From IMG/VR virus record IMGVR_UViG_3300034198_012209, positions 1 through 55,135 of that record: 55,135 bases of DNA. One strand, given 5' to 3'. This document shows positions 1-7,390 of this stretch, piece after piece. The DNA is from a virus. Below the pieces are notes generated by a model. The model was not told the origin of the DNA, made no database searches, and saw only the letters and a program-made list of their open reading frames with translations. Each line of letters opens with the position of its first letter. Position 1 is the stretch's first letter. The translations under genes were made by a program, and so were the position numbers.

Positions 1-87
1 CCGCCTCCGTTTAGGACATTTCCAGAAGCTCGGATATACCAGTTTGTTGTTGCGTTAATGGCCATTTACAGCACCGGATCTTCGTCG
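1..87. repeat. 87-bp terminal direct repeat, left copy
   Basis: Bases 1-87 are identical to 55049-55135. The genes on either side join correctly when the ends are overlapped: the gene starting at 55113 has its start codon at 63-65 in this copy, directly abutting the stop codon of the gene at 66-566. The simplest reading is a circular or circularly permuted genome with an assembly overlap; a true short terminal repeat of the virion DNA is the alternative. Confidence 0.97.
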
Positions 88-566
88 TCAAACGTAAGCC
101 TATCAACCGCCGCCGCGTAAGCATTCCATCGAGATGCACCAGTTATACGGAGATTATTCTGACGTTCTTCATGTAATAACTCTGCTTTTGCATCTACAAT
201 TTCTAATTCGTTTGAGTCGATCCCAGCTTGCTCTAGAATTGAAATCATTCGGTTAGTATGATTTGCTAAAGCTATTGCAATTGGGTGATTTAATGCTCTT
301 AGTCTAGAATTAACTGAAGGGTCTCCTAAATAAACACCGCTTGCTGCCTCAGTAATCATCCATTCATAACCAGCTTGTTTTACTAAAGTTAGAAAGGCTG
401 ACATATTATCACCACCAATAAACTTAGCAATTTCAGTAAGTCGGTACATTTTTGGATCAATGTAATGTATGTTTTTTTCTTTCAATATATTAAATAATTG
501 TACGGGAGTAAGGATTTGCCAATCTGAAATTGCTTTAATCAGTTGTTTTAGTTCTAGCTTGGTCAT
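66..566 (-). CDS. Unknown 166-aa protein upstream of the tail spike gene
   Basis: A soluble, mostly helical protein with no motif I recognise; a stretch near residues 60-95 (WMITEAASGVYLGDP) may form a small folded core. Its stop codon TAA directly abuts the ATG of the tail-spike gene (position 65, equal to 55113), so the two are probably translationally coupled. It follows a run of small genes downstream of the terminase block and could be a virion accessory or assembly protein, but this rests on position only. Confidence 0.8.
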   Translation of the reverse strand: MTKLELKQLIKAISDWQILTPVQLFNILKEKNIHYIDPKMYRLTEIAKFIGGDNMSAFLTLVKQAGYEWMITEAASGVYLGDPSVNSRLRALNHPIAIALANHTNRMISILEQAGIDSNELEIVDAKAELLHEERQNNLRITGASRWNAYAAAVDRLTFDDEDPVL

Positions 567-618
567 TTTGTCCTCGATTTTATATCGACCAGTTCTTTTA
601 GACGCATAGTATATCTGA

Positions 619-882
619 CTACTTTAGCTTAGATAAAATTTCATCATCATCTAGTAGAATAGCATTTACTGGCTTTTTCTTTTCTCGCCATTTTTGAATC
701 AATTCAATAACCATTTGGATTAGTTGAATAAGTGCCATGATTTGAGCCGGATCAATTCCAACTAATTCTTTGTCTTGTTTCAAGACTTCTATCAGTTGTT
801 CTTTAGTACCTTTAAAGTCTTGGTACTTCCTAGCTATTCTAACAGCTAGCAACTTGTTCAATACAGGTTTTCGTTTTGGCAT
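619..882 (-). CDS. Small 87-aa protein with a hydrophobic helix
   Basis: The N-terminus is basic (MPKRKP), residues 45-65 are a hydrophobic or amphipathic helix rich in Ile, Leu and Gln followed by a Lys/Arg/Glu cluster, and the C-terminus is acidic. It is 4 nt downstream of the gene at 887-1222 in the same leftward unit. The helix could be membrane-associated, so a minor lysis role is possible, but no family is recognised. Confidence 0.7.
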   Translation of the reverse strand: MPKRKPVLNKLLAVRIARKYQDFKGTKEQLIEVLKQDKELVGIDPAQIMALIQLIQMVIELIQKWREKKKPVNAILLDDDEILSKLK

Positions 883-886
883 GGTA

Positions 887-1222
887 CTATGAGTAGAAAA
901 ATAGGTAAAGGATTCGATCTGCTGCTACGTTACTTGGCGAACCAGCTACATTGCTGATAATCTTTAAGTAGTTTACGCCACTGAATAGGTCTGGTTTGTC
1001 GAGTACTATGTAACGATTAGCACCTGAAGGTACTGAGTACTCGGTATTGGAATTGTATAGCCGTGAGCCTGGGCTAGAAAACCCTGTATCAAAAGTAATG
1101 GTAGTACCTTCGAATGAAGCAGGAGTCTGAATAGCTTTAAGTCCCATACCTGCTGGAGGTGTAACTGCAACCGAGTTAGCACCAGACGGGATAGTTACTT
1201 GTACTGGATTGAATATGGCCAT
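887..1222 (-). CDS. Beta-rich 111-aa probable virion protein
   Basis: The protein has alternating hydrophobic residues with many Ser, Gly, Pro and Asn, no signal peptide and no Cys, the usual look of a small beta-sandwich. Pairs such as IPSGANS and VPSGANR occur near residues 11 and 65, suggesting an internal half-repeat. It sits between a membrane protein and small genes that lead into the tail spike, so a tail-tip or decoration role is plausible. Function is not recognised. Confidence 0.75.
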   Translation of the reverse strand: MAIFNPVQVTIPSGANSVAVTPPAGMGLKAIQTPASFEGTTITFDTGFSSPGSRLYNSNTEYSVPSGANRYIVLDKPDLFSGVNYLKIISNVAGSPSNVAADRILYLFFYS

Positions 1223-1231
1223 AAGATCCTC

Positions 1232-1636
1232 TTAACGAGTTTTACTTGAAAATTTGCTGTCTGAAGTGTTCAGATGTTCGTCGATAACTTCAACCTTGTG
1301 TCCAAGAGTATCTACTTTTTTTTCAATTCTGTCTAGCCTTTCAGGAACTTCGGTCAATCTACCTAGATTAGTAGAAATGTTGTCCAGTGTAGTCCCTACC
1401 CTGTCTAAATGTCCAAAAAATTTATCTTTTACTTGATCTGCTATGATGAAAAATCTATCCCTACCTGGGACAATTATTTCTTTAGCAATCCAAGAACTAA
1501 GTTTCCAACCACCAAGTAGTACAATCGCAAAACCTACCACAAGAATACCTATCGTAGTGTAATCTTGGGTAGTTAAAGCTTTATGTACTTGTTCTGGTGT
1601 TATTGACATTTGACTAAGTAAGTAATAGCAATTCAT
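1232..1636 (-). CDS. Membrane protein with coiled-coil tail (holin or spanin candidate)
   Basis: One clear transmembrane segment (about residues 28-50, IGILVVGFAIVLLGGWKL) is followed by a long heptad-rich region (residues 80-125) consistent with a coiled coil. This single-span plus coiled-coil design is seen in phage lysis or membrane-anchored proteins, but no family signature is visible. A second in-frame ATG at 1609 gives MSITPEQ; neither start has a good ribosome site. It lies 14 nt after the papain-like gene, so the pair could be a lysis module; this is inference. Confidence 0.75.
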   Translation of the reverse strand: MNCYYLLSQMSITPEQVHKALTTQDYTTIGILVVGFAIVLLGGWKLSSWIAKEIIVPGRDRFFIIADQVKDKFFGHLDRVGTTLDNISTNLGRLTEVPERLDRIEKKVDTLGHKVEVIDEHLNTSDSKFSSKTR

Positions 1637-1650
1637 TTATGTAATTGTTT

Positions 1651-2700
1651 CTACAAAAGTGGAACAGAATCAGGTAAATCAATTTCACCAATTGTTTGTA
1701 CAGTGATTGCTTTTCGTGAGTACCATCTATCTACTTCTTCAACAGGTACGTTATAGATAATATTAGGTCCCCAAGACTCGTTTGATAAACGAATGTAAAC
1801 TTTACTATCTGAAGCAGTAAAGTACCCTTGAAAACTCATACAATGTCCCCATGAGTCTCTAGGATTTTGAGCATGAATATCAAAACCGTCTTTATGCTTA
1901 CCTATTCTTTGAATAGCAATACCAGAGCAAACAGACATTGGCTTGAATTGCTTATGCAAGTCGATATGCTGCTGTATGTTAGTTACTTTTGGAGATTCTA
2001 AGAGTCTAAAATCCGCAAATGGTAAAAGCGTATCTAGAAACTCCCAGTTTTGAAATCTTCTATAAACAGAGTTATCTTGTGGTTCTGGAAAATCTTGATC
2101 TTTACTTGAACCTAACTTAGCAAGTATTTCAAGAAGCTTTCCGTTGTTACAAAGTACTACACCGTCTTTGATAAACGATTCGTACTGAACTTCGCAGTAG
2201 CTACCATCATCACGTTCAGTACTTCCACGCATGTTTCCTCTGCGACGACCACAACCATAACTAAATGGTGCATAGAAAACTAAGTTGTTAGTAGTAAATT
2301 CGTTACGACCAATTAGTTCTTCTGAGTCACCTCGTACACAAACTTCAAATAGCATTCTTCTAGACCAAGGACGCATAGAATTAGATATTACGCATGATCC
2401 AGTTTTTTGAGGTAGCCAAGATATCCTACGATTAAAGACTAGTTCATCGATAAGTGTTAAATCATAAGAATCTGATCCGTAGTTCTTAGAATCATGAAGT
2501 TTGCGAAACTTGTCCATGATAGGATTATCAGCTATAAGCGTATTGCGTGCTTTAAACGCTACAGGCATATCAGCAGATAACTTATCGTAGAGTTTACTTT
2601 CACGATCATGTCGTTGATCGATACTCATGCTGGAGTCATCGCCCCACCCCATAGGACCACGAACTTCAGCAATGTTGTAATCTGAATTTAGATTAGTCAT
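1651..2700 (-). CDS. Papain-like cysteine peptidase homologue
   Basis: The order of motifs matches the papain (C1) fold: a Cys in KTGSCVISNS near residue 100, a His in SWGHCMSFQGYF near residue 290, and an Asn-containing LSNESWGP about 20 residues later, equivalent to the NSWG signature. Family knowledge assigns these to the catalytic Cys-His-Asn triad. The start at 2700 is chosen because GGAG lies just upstream, at the stop codon of the previous gene; a longer frame to 2730 exists. No signal peptide is visible. It could be a virion maturation protease or part of lysis; target unknown. Confidence 0.75.
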   Translation of the reverse strand: MTNLNSDYNIAEVRGPMGWGDDSSMSIDQRHDRESKLYDKLSADMPVAFKARNTLIADNPIMDKFRKLHDSKNYGSDSYDLTLIDELVFNRRISWLPQKTGSCVISNSMRPWSRRMLFEVCVRGDSEELIGRNEFTTNNLVFYAPFSYGCGRRRGNMRGSTERDDGSYCEVQYESFIKDGVVLCNNGKLLEILAKLGSSKDQDFPEPQDNSVYRRFQNWEFLDTLLPFADFRLLESPKVTNIQQHIDLHKQFKPMSVCSGIAIQRIGKHKDGFDIHAQNPRDSWGHCMSFQGYFTASDSKVYIRLSNESWGPNIIYNVPVEEVDRWYSRKAITVQTIGEIDLPDSVPLL

Positions 2701-2702
2701 TT

Positions 2703-3452
2703 TTAGTTCTCCAATCCTACAGCTACACAAGTCATATAAAGAGCTAAATCACCTTTAGATAAAGGCCATCTAGTCCGTAAATCTGAGTTCAAATTTTCAA
2801 AAAATACGTTGTACTTCATAGCATCAGAGCCTAGCAACTTGTTTTTAGAATCAGCAATGAACAAAGTTGCGTCATTGATAGTTATTATTGGAGATTCTGT
2901 CAATAATTTTGCTGCTTGGCGGTATACATCTCCTAATTCTTTACGTTTAGGTAGACTTTTTGACCATTCTTGAGTCTTTCTACCCAAATTGTTAAATTGG
3001 TCATCTGGAACGGCATTTGGTGTAGGCTTTGGATCTGGTTCCGGTTCTGGTTGCGGCTTTGGATCAGGCATGTACCCTAAGTCTACGCTAACAGTTTGTT
3101 CATCGATACCTGATTCTGGATCAAATGTAGTTACTTCTATTGCATACTTACCTGTACCAAGTACCATGTACTGATATTCACTAACTTTGATAGCTACAGT
3201 AGTTTCGAAAAGACTTTTTCTAGCTTTTATCTTAACAAACTTAGCTTGCGTTTTTACATCGATCAAAGCTGCGGGAGTAAATTGAGGTTTACTACCTTCT
3301 GTATCGAACAGAATGAACGAATTGATAGTTCTAGCGTTTTGTGCTCCTACAAGTACTTCTACTTTAGTTACAACTACTTCTAATTGTGCTATAGCTGATA
3401 AATGTAGTACTACAAAAAGTAACAATGAACTAGGTAATGAATACTTAAACAT
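2703..3452 (-). CDS. Secreted protein with Pro/Glu/Lys linker
   Basis: The start at 3452 has a strong AGGAG upstream and gives a classical signal peptide (MFKYSLPSSLLLFVVLHLSA, cleavage probably after AIA). A beta-type domain (residues 25-125) is followed by a PxP-rich linker (PDPKPQPEPEPDPKPTP) and a helical C-terminal domain. The protein should be exported. Such linkers are common in planctomycete and phage cell-surface proteins. Its stop codon overlaps the ribosome site of the papain-like gene downstream, suggesting co-expression. Function unknown. Confidence 0.8.
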   Translation of the reverse strand: MFKYSLPSSLLLFVVLHLSAIAQLEVVVTKVEVLVGAQNARTINSFILFDTEGSKPQFTPAALIDVKTQAKFVKIKARKSLFETTVAIKVSEYQYMVLGTGKYAIEVTTFDPESGIDEQTVSVDLGYMPDPKPQPEPEPDPKPTPNAVPDDQFNNLGRKTQEWSKSLPKRKELGDVYRQAAKLLTESPIITINDATLFIADSKNKLLGSDAMKYNVFFENLNSDLRTRWPLSKGDLALYMTCVAVGLEN

Positions 3453-3478
3453 GTAAACTCTCCTGATTAGCAAATAGT

Positions 3479-5114
3479 TTAGAACTGGAAACCTTGATTG
3501 TAGCCTTTGGGAAAACTTAGATCAACTGGGAGACATTGAGGAACGTATCTATCTAGTACTGATGCGTGTATGGAATTGTTTTTAAACATAGGATCATAAC
3601 CTTGTCCTTCCCAAGTAACATCATTGCAAGCATCTGATAAAGTATCTACTATGTCATCCGTCATACCCGTATGTCCTGTCCAAGTAAACACTTCATCTAG
3701 ACATTCTTTAAGCCACGGTGCTTCTTCAGGAAAGTAGATACGATGATTACGCATACGTAACTGAGCATTACTTGAGTTTTGAATTTTATCTTTAGTCTTA
3801 GGATTAGAAACTACGTTTAAACCATAGTTAGCAGCTAACTGTGCTGGACCGATACCTAGTCCATTTGTTTCCATCTTAACGTAGCTTGGTCCCCAAACAC
3901 GATATATGTCAACTAATGCTTTTACGCATTCAGGAATCTCGTCACGCATACGTTTCATGTACAACCACAGTAATTTGTAGTCGTGAGTAAGACCCCATAC
4001 TGAATAGACTGTATAGGAAGCACCATTACGAGTAGTAGATTGATCGATAATTCCTTCCTTTACTGTTGCTGCTGAATCAGCAGTCATAAAAACTTTTTTC
4101 AAGTCTTTATAATGAAGTCCTATCTCGTTAATTACGAAATACTCACCTTTAGATTTATAGAACCTAGCGTCTTGAATACGAAATCTAGAATCTGGTGAAG
4201 CGTCCCAATCACCATGTTCTAGTTGAAGTTTACGTACTTCGTCTAGTTCTTGTAGAGCTTGACGATATGATCGTTGATCTATGTACTCGTTATCTCGTAA
4301 AGAAGATGGAACAAACGGTTTGTTAGGATTGCGACCTACCCATCTTACTTTTTTGATAGGAGCTTTAGTTTGATAGTCAGTAGAATCGTATAGTTCTTTT
4401 TCTATTTGATACCTGTTCTTAATCCATAAATGCCCTGGACCGCCTGGATTACAAGACATTCGAAAACGGATAGGAATTGATTTGTACATTTGACAAATAG
4501 CACATTTGTCTATGTAGTTAGGTATCATTTCTCCAGTTTGAATATCTTTTTTAAGTTTATGAGTAGGACAAACTTTTTTTCGCAATCGTGAAAATAAGTA
4601 CCTAGGAGCTTGATCGTTTTCAAAATGTCCAGCTTCATCGATCGCAGCAAATTGAAATTCAGCACCTTGATATCGTTCTTCTACTCGGTAATCTCCTAAG
4701 TAACCGAATTGAAGCTTTGCATAAGGCCCTGGTGAACCGTCAGGCCAAGTTGTGTCAAAATAGTACGTATGTTCATCTGCTGCGAAGTGTGCTGTTTTAA
4801 CACCGCGTAACCATTGAGAAGCTCTATCTAACAAAGCTTCGTTTTGTTTTAGTTCTACAAGAGTTCGACGAAGTATCAAAGCTGAGTACCCAGGGATATC
4901 AGCGTACTGTAGACCCGCCATAAGAAGAACGTCAGATTTACCATTTGCCCCCTACTACCCTACCCTCTTTCTGGAGGGAAGAAGAAGTAAGGGGCTAAAC
5001 GCCTCCCCCTGCTGCCCCACCAAACATTGCGTCGAGGTGAGGAAGCAGGAGGAACTGCAATTGAGTAGGGAATGGCTTGTGAGGAATATACTGGCTACAC
5101 CAAGGTATTTTCAT
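3479..5114 (-). CDS. terL: Terminase large subunit, interrupted within Walker A
   Basis: This is the ATPase-nuclease that packages phage DNA. The first 38 codons (5114-5001) read MKIPWC...YIPHKPFPTQ and end at the Walker A start FGGAAGGG, followed by GTT and the stop TAG. The continuation GKSDVLLMAGLQYADIPGY lies in another frame from 4942. Joined at Gly, the product is about 524 aa, normal for the family. Downstream are Walker B (FAAIDEAGH), SCNPGGPGH, and nuclease acidic residues in FMTADSAA, VKMETNG and DDIVDTLSDA. A CPTH...CAIC insertion may bind zinc. A conventional gene call would begin at ATG 4921 and lack the ATP-binding loop. The options are translational bypass, RNA removal, a sequence error or a true break. 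A 19-bp repeat element lies 15 nt upstream of the start. Confidence 0.9.
4940..5000 (-). other. 58-61 nt intervening segment inside terL
   Basis: The segment lies between codon GGC (5001-5003) and codon GGT (4940-4942). It is not a multiple of three and starts, in the upstream frame, with GTT TAG. It contains a pyrimidine tract ending CTCCAGAAA, a hairpin CCCTC-cagaaa-GAGGG, and a G-rich stretch with GGGGG just before the GGT. Resuming after GGT gives an exact consensus Walker A. Both Gly codons can be read by tRNA-Gly(GCC). Stop next to take-off, hairpin and G-rich sequence before landing parallel the T4 gene 60 hop; that it works this way is inference. Confidence 0.75.
4968..4987 (-). repeat. 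Pyrimidine-CCAGRAA motif, copy in terL segment
   Basis: The sense strand reads CTTCTTCTTCCCTCCAGAAA, inside the segment that splits terL. It is the only copy that lies in a segment out of frame with the gene. Confidence 0.7.
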
Positions 5115-5128
5115 CGGGTATACCGCTA

Positions 5129-5147
5129 TGCAATGAGGAATTTATTG
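5129..5147 (-). promoter_or_regulatory. 19-bp dispersed element before terL
   Basis: The minus strand reads CAATAAATTCCTCATTGCA, then ATAGCGG and the terL ATG at 5114, 14 nt after the element. It supports 5114 as the terL start. It covers the stop of the RuvC-like gene. Confidence 0.65.
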
Positions 5148-5618
5148 GAAGTGAAGACGACATGCTTCGCAAATAAGTACTGAGTCTGCTGTAACCGGAC
5201 TAAGGTTTGGTGCTTTAGTAATCCTAGAAGCTAGGACTAACATTTTGTTTTTGTCTTTTCCTGGTGCGTTTGCAATTTTTTTCCATTGCATTGGAGTTGG
5301 GAACCAAAAAGAAGTTATGCCTAGTCCTATCAGCATACCTTTCATAAGACCGAAGTTCTCGAATAGTACGCTTATAGCTTTTTTACCGTTACCTGGAATC
5401 ATCATTGGACGTTCAATAGTTACATAGCACTCAGAACGTAACACTAATGACTTTAGTAAGGTGTATTGTTCACTATCAGTTATGGTTCGTTGTCTGGTTT
5501 CTTCTCCGTGTCTCACGAAGAATGGATGGATGGACCAAGTAGCTTTAGCACCTGGGAGTTTTGATTGAACTGTGATCGAGCCTTTTTGCCCTAAGTCTAT
5601 TCCAATGTAGCTAATCAT
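5142..5618 (-). CDS. RuvC-like Holliday junction resolvase
   Basis: The 158-aa protein has the RNase H fold pattern of phage RuvC-like resolvases: IGIDLGQKG with Asp8, VTIERPM with Glu69, and a C-terminal TADSVLICEACR with Asp145 and Glu151. The length suits RuvC. Such enzymes cut branched DNA before packaging, fitting its position directly before terL (its stop is 28 nt from the terL start). Catalysis needs the acidic set, which is intact. Confidence 0.85.
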   Translation of the reverse strand: MISYIGIDLGQKGSITVQSKLPGAKATWSIHPFFVRHGEETRQRTITDSEQYTLLKSLVLRSECYVTIERPMMIPGNGKKAISVLFENFGLMKGMLIGLGITSFWFPTPMQWKKIANAPGKDKNKMLVLASRITKAPNLSPVTADSVLICEACRLHFQ

Positions 5619-5812
5619 GGAAATTTTATACCATACTTTTCGAAAGTTGCTTTGTGTCTACGTACTACATAACTTTGGTAGTAGCCATCAAACCATGCTT
5701 TGCGTAGTTCTGGCTTATTATCGTAACGGCTTGGGCATATAGATGGTAACTGTTTGGTATCTGCTAACTGTCCTTCTTCATAAGCTTGTTTGACTTGTCT
5801 TGGACTTGTCAT
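5615..5812 (-). CDS. 65-aa protein resembling ribosome modulation factor
   Basis: The sequence AYEEGQLADTK...CPSR...RKAWFDGYYQ follows the order of the Rmf/CrpP-type small domain (AYxxG, a CP pair, and RxxWxxGY). Host Rmf dimerises stationary-phase ribosomes; what a phage copy would do is unknown. Its stop overlaps the start of the RuvC-like gene by 4 nt and its ATG abuts the stop of the preceding gene. Assignment rests on a short pattern and is tentative. Confidence 0.75.
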   Translation of the reverse strand: MTSPRQVKQAYEEGQLADTKQLPSICPSRYDNKPELRKAWFDGYYQSYVVRRHKATFEKYGIKFP

Positions 5813-6112
5813 TTATTGACCTGGTTTATCTAGGATAGCATCGTAAGAATCACCAACCATTTTGGTAAGTACTAATGCGTTATCAATTTCAACTTGAGAT
5901 AGTTGAGATTTTCTCGCCATGATAGTTACGTTACCGTGAGTATCTAAGATTTTGGTAATGAATACTTGAAATGCTTGTAGCATGAACAGGTCTTTCATTG
6001 AACGGTTATTTGGAGAGTAGCTTCTAGATTCGATTTCAGGCTTAGAGTCTAAGGTAGAATCATTTAGCATTTGAGAAATCGGTTTTACAGTGGGTGTACT
6101 AGCTTTGGTCAT
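5813..6112 (-). CDS. Unknown 99-aa protein between TerS and the Rmf-like gene
   Basis: A polar N-terminal half precedes a helical segment (residues 38-60, MKDLFMLQAFQVFITKILD) and a likely helical C-terminus. No motif is recognised. It overlaps the TerS-like gene by 14 nt and abuts the next gene (TAAATG), so it is part of the packaging operon. Confidence 0.75.
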   Translation of the reverse strand: MTKASTPTVKPISQMLNDSTLDSKPEIESRSYSPNNRSMKDLFMLQAFQVFITKILDTHGNVTIMARKSQLSQVEIDNALVLTKMVGDSYDAILDKPGQ

Positions 6113-6764
6113 CGAATGTCCTTTGTATTTTGAGAATCTCGTCTAAGGCTATGGTTTGCTTTGCCAGGGGACCGGGTAAAGCTGGTGCAATATGAGTGAT
6201 ACCATGCTTTTCTAGTAAGTCAACTGGTTTTTCTTGCCTGTCTACCTTAATTGTCATCAGTCCATTATCAATGATTTCATTGAGATCATGCCCACGTTCA
6301 CGCAAAGCTTTGAGAGCAGTAATGAAATCTTCACCAACATCTAGACTTTCTTTCTTGTGCTGAGCACCACTTGAAGCGTCGTCGTCCCAGTCATTACCAA
6401 GTAGTTTTGCTGGTCCACGTGTTAGAAAGAACTTAGGATCTACTTGGGCTAGTTTGCTTTCAGATAATCCTTTAGCAACTGCCCATGCTTTAGCTAAGTG
6501 TTTCCATAATTTGACTTCTGGAAGATTCGGAGAGTGTTCTTCGTTATCTTTTCCCTTACGTATCCATCCAATGAACTGAGATGCAGGGATTTCTAATGCT
6601 GCTGCTATAGACGACATAGAGAATCCGACTGAGGCCATCTCTTCAGCTTTTTGCATTGATATAAAATCTTGCAAAAGTAGTTCTATTCTAGTTGGTTCTG
6701 AAATGATAGCTTCTAAAGTTTCATCGATGGGAATGTCGATTTTTTTCGTTCGTTTTTTGGTCAT
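6099..6764 (-). CDS. Putative small terminase subunit (TerS-like)
   Basis: Residues 38-70 (AEEMASVGFSMSSIAAALEI then FIGWIRKG) form a helix-turn-helix of the kind found at the start of small terminases, followed by a helical region with KLAQVDPKFFLTRGPAKLLGNDW, the pattern often seen in phage TerS and terS-linked proteins. The gene is first in the leftward packaging operon and precedes terL. TerS recognises the packaging site; recognition here is by fold pattern and position. Confidence 0.65.
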   Translation of the reverse strand: MTKKRTKKIDIPIDETLEAIISEPTRIELLLQDFISMQKAEEMASVGFSMSSIAAALEIPASQFIGWIRKGKDNEEHSPNLPEVKLWKHLAKAWAVAKGLSESKLAQVDPKFFLTRGPAKLLGNDWDDDASSGAQHKKESLDVGEDFITALKALRERGHDLNEIIDNGLMTIKVDRQEKPVDLLEKHGITHIAPALPGPLAKQTIALDEILKIQRTFDDQS

Positions 6765-6768
6765 GGGC

Positions 6769-6787
6769 TAATAAATTCCGCATTGCA
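6769..6787 (+). promoter_or_regulatory. 19-bp dispersed element, copy pointing right
   Basis: The sequence TAATAAATTCCGCATTGCA matches the family described at 30008-30026. Here it lies between the TerS start and the rightward operon and points right, about 220 nt before csrA. Confidence 0.6.
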
Positions 6788-6831
6788 AAAGTGGGTATCG
6801 GCAGGGGTTAAAAATTTTTTCAAATAGCCTA

Positions 6832-6859
6832 TTGCATATCTAGTTTTCTAGGTTATACT
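6832..6859 (+). promoter_or_regulatory. Candidate sigma70-like promoter for the csrA operon
   Basis: TTGCAT and TATACT are separated by 16 bp and read toward csrA. The -10 box is a near-consensus match. Transcription would give a leader of about 140 nt that contains the GGA cluster before csrA. Confidence 0.5.
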
Positions 6860-6876
6860 TAGTAAATACTTACTAC

Positions 6877-6907
6877 TAGGTTACGACCGTATTATAGGTA
6901 ACGACCG
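6877..6907. promoter_or_regulatory. 13-bp near-direct repeat, operator candidate
   Basis: TAGGTTACGACCG (6877-6889) is followed by TAGGTAACGACCG (6895-6907), one base different and 18 bp apart. The repeats cover the -10 box of the leftward promoter and lie just downstream of the rightward one, where a repressor could control both. Confidence 0.45.
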
Positions 6908-6920
6908 ATAGTATAGTCAA
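6891..6920 (-). promoter_or_regulatory. Candidate sigma70-like promoter for the packaging operon
   Basis: On the minus strand TTGACT (6920-6915) and TATAAT (6896-6891) are 18 bp apart and read toward TerS, about 120 nt away. The match to consensus is good. Confidence 0.5.
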
Positions 6921-6939
6921 TGCAATGTAGAATTTATTA
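6921..6939 (-). promoter_or_regulatory. 19-bp dispersed element, copy pointing left
   Basis: The minus strand reads TAATAAATTCTACATTGCA, directly adjoining the -35 box of the leftward sigma70-like promoter. With the copy at 6769-6787 it makes a convergent pair whose arms point across the control region at the two divergent operons. Confidence 0.6.
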
Positions 6940-6968
6940 AAACTACTTCTTAGTAGTATAATTTGTTA

Positions 6969-6997
6969 GGAATCTTTGGAAGGAATCTAAATAAGGA
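6969..6997 (+). promoter_or_regulatory. GGA-rich csrA leader, possible CsrA autoregulation site
   Basis: Four GGA triplets (6969, 6978, 6982, 6995) lie in the 37 nt before the csrA ATG, including two AGGAATCT copies and the ribosome site AAGGAA itself. CsrA family proteins bind GGA in exposed loops and often repress their own mRNA. Binding is inferred. Confidence 0.5.
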
Positions 6998-7005
6998 ATA
7001 GTTTC

Positions 7006-7197
7006 ATGTTAATGCTATCTAGATACGCAAATGAAAAGATTATGATTGGTAATGACATTACAATCATAGTTACAGAAGTAGATTGCAAAACTGGTAAAGT
7101 AAAAATTGGTATCCAAGCACCTCCTAATGTAGCTGTACATAGGATGGAAGTTTACAAAGCAATTAAACGTAGAGAAGAGAATGGAAACAGAACATAG
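7006..7197 (+). CDS. csrA: CsrA-type post-transcriptional regulator
   Basis: The 63-aa protein aligns with CsrA over its full length: MLMLSR (Leu4, Arg6), [21 protein letters not shown] and the RNA-binding VAVHRMEVY with Arg46. Host CsrA homodimers bind GGA motifs at ribosome sites and block translation or alter stability. A phage copy could redirect host carbon or motility programs, or control phage messages. It is the first gene of the rightward operon; AAGGAA lies 8 nt before the ATG. Its end overlaps the next gene by 17 nt. Confidence 0.95.
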   Translation: MLMLSRYANEKIMIGNDITIIVTEVDCKTGKVKIGIQAPPNVAVHRMEVYKAIKRREENGNRT

Positions 7198-7390
7198 ATA
7201 TGCTACTTGTAAAATTTGTAGCAAACCTATCAAGTACAATAGAACAGTTGGATACATCTGTTGGAAGTGCAAACGAGAAAGAGAAGAATCTAGAGCTATG
7301 AAAAAGCCAGTACGTTGTAAAACTTGTGGACACTTGATAACTATTGTTCCCTGTGTTGGGTGTAAAATGCAAGGAATGCAGCGTGGCTAA
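7181..7390 (+). CDS. 69-aa zinc-ribbon-like protein
   Basis: Four CxxC pairs (CKIC, CWKC, CKTC, CVGC) are spaced as two zinc ribbons. It is rich in Lys and Arg and probably binds nucleic acid or protein. It overlaps csrA at its start and the next gene at its end, showing tight coupling. Function unknown. Confidence 0.8.
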   Translation: METEHRYATCKICSKPIKYNRTVGYICWKCKREREESRAMKKPVRCKTCGHLITIVPCVGCKMQGMQRG

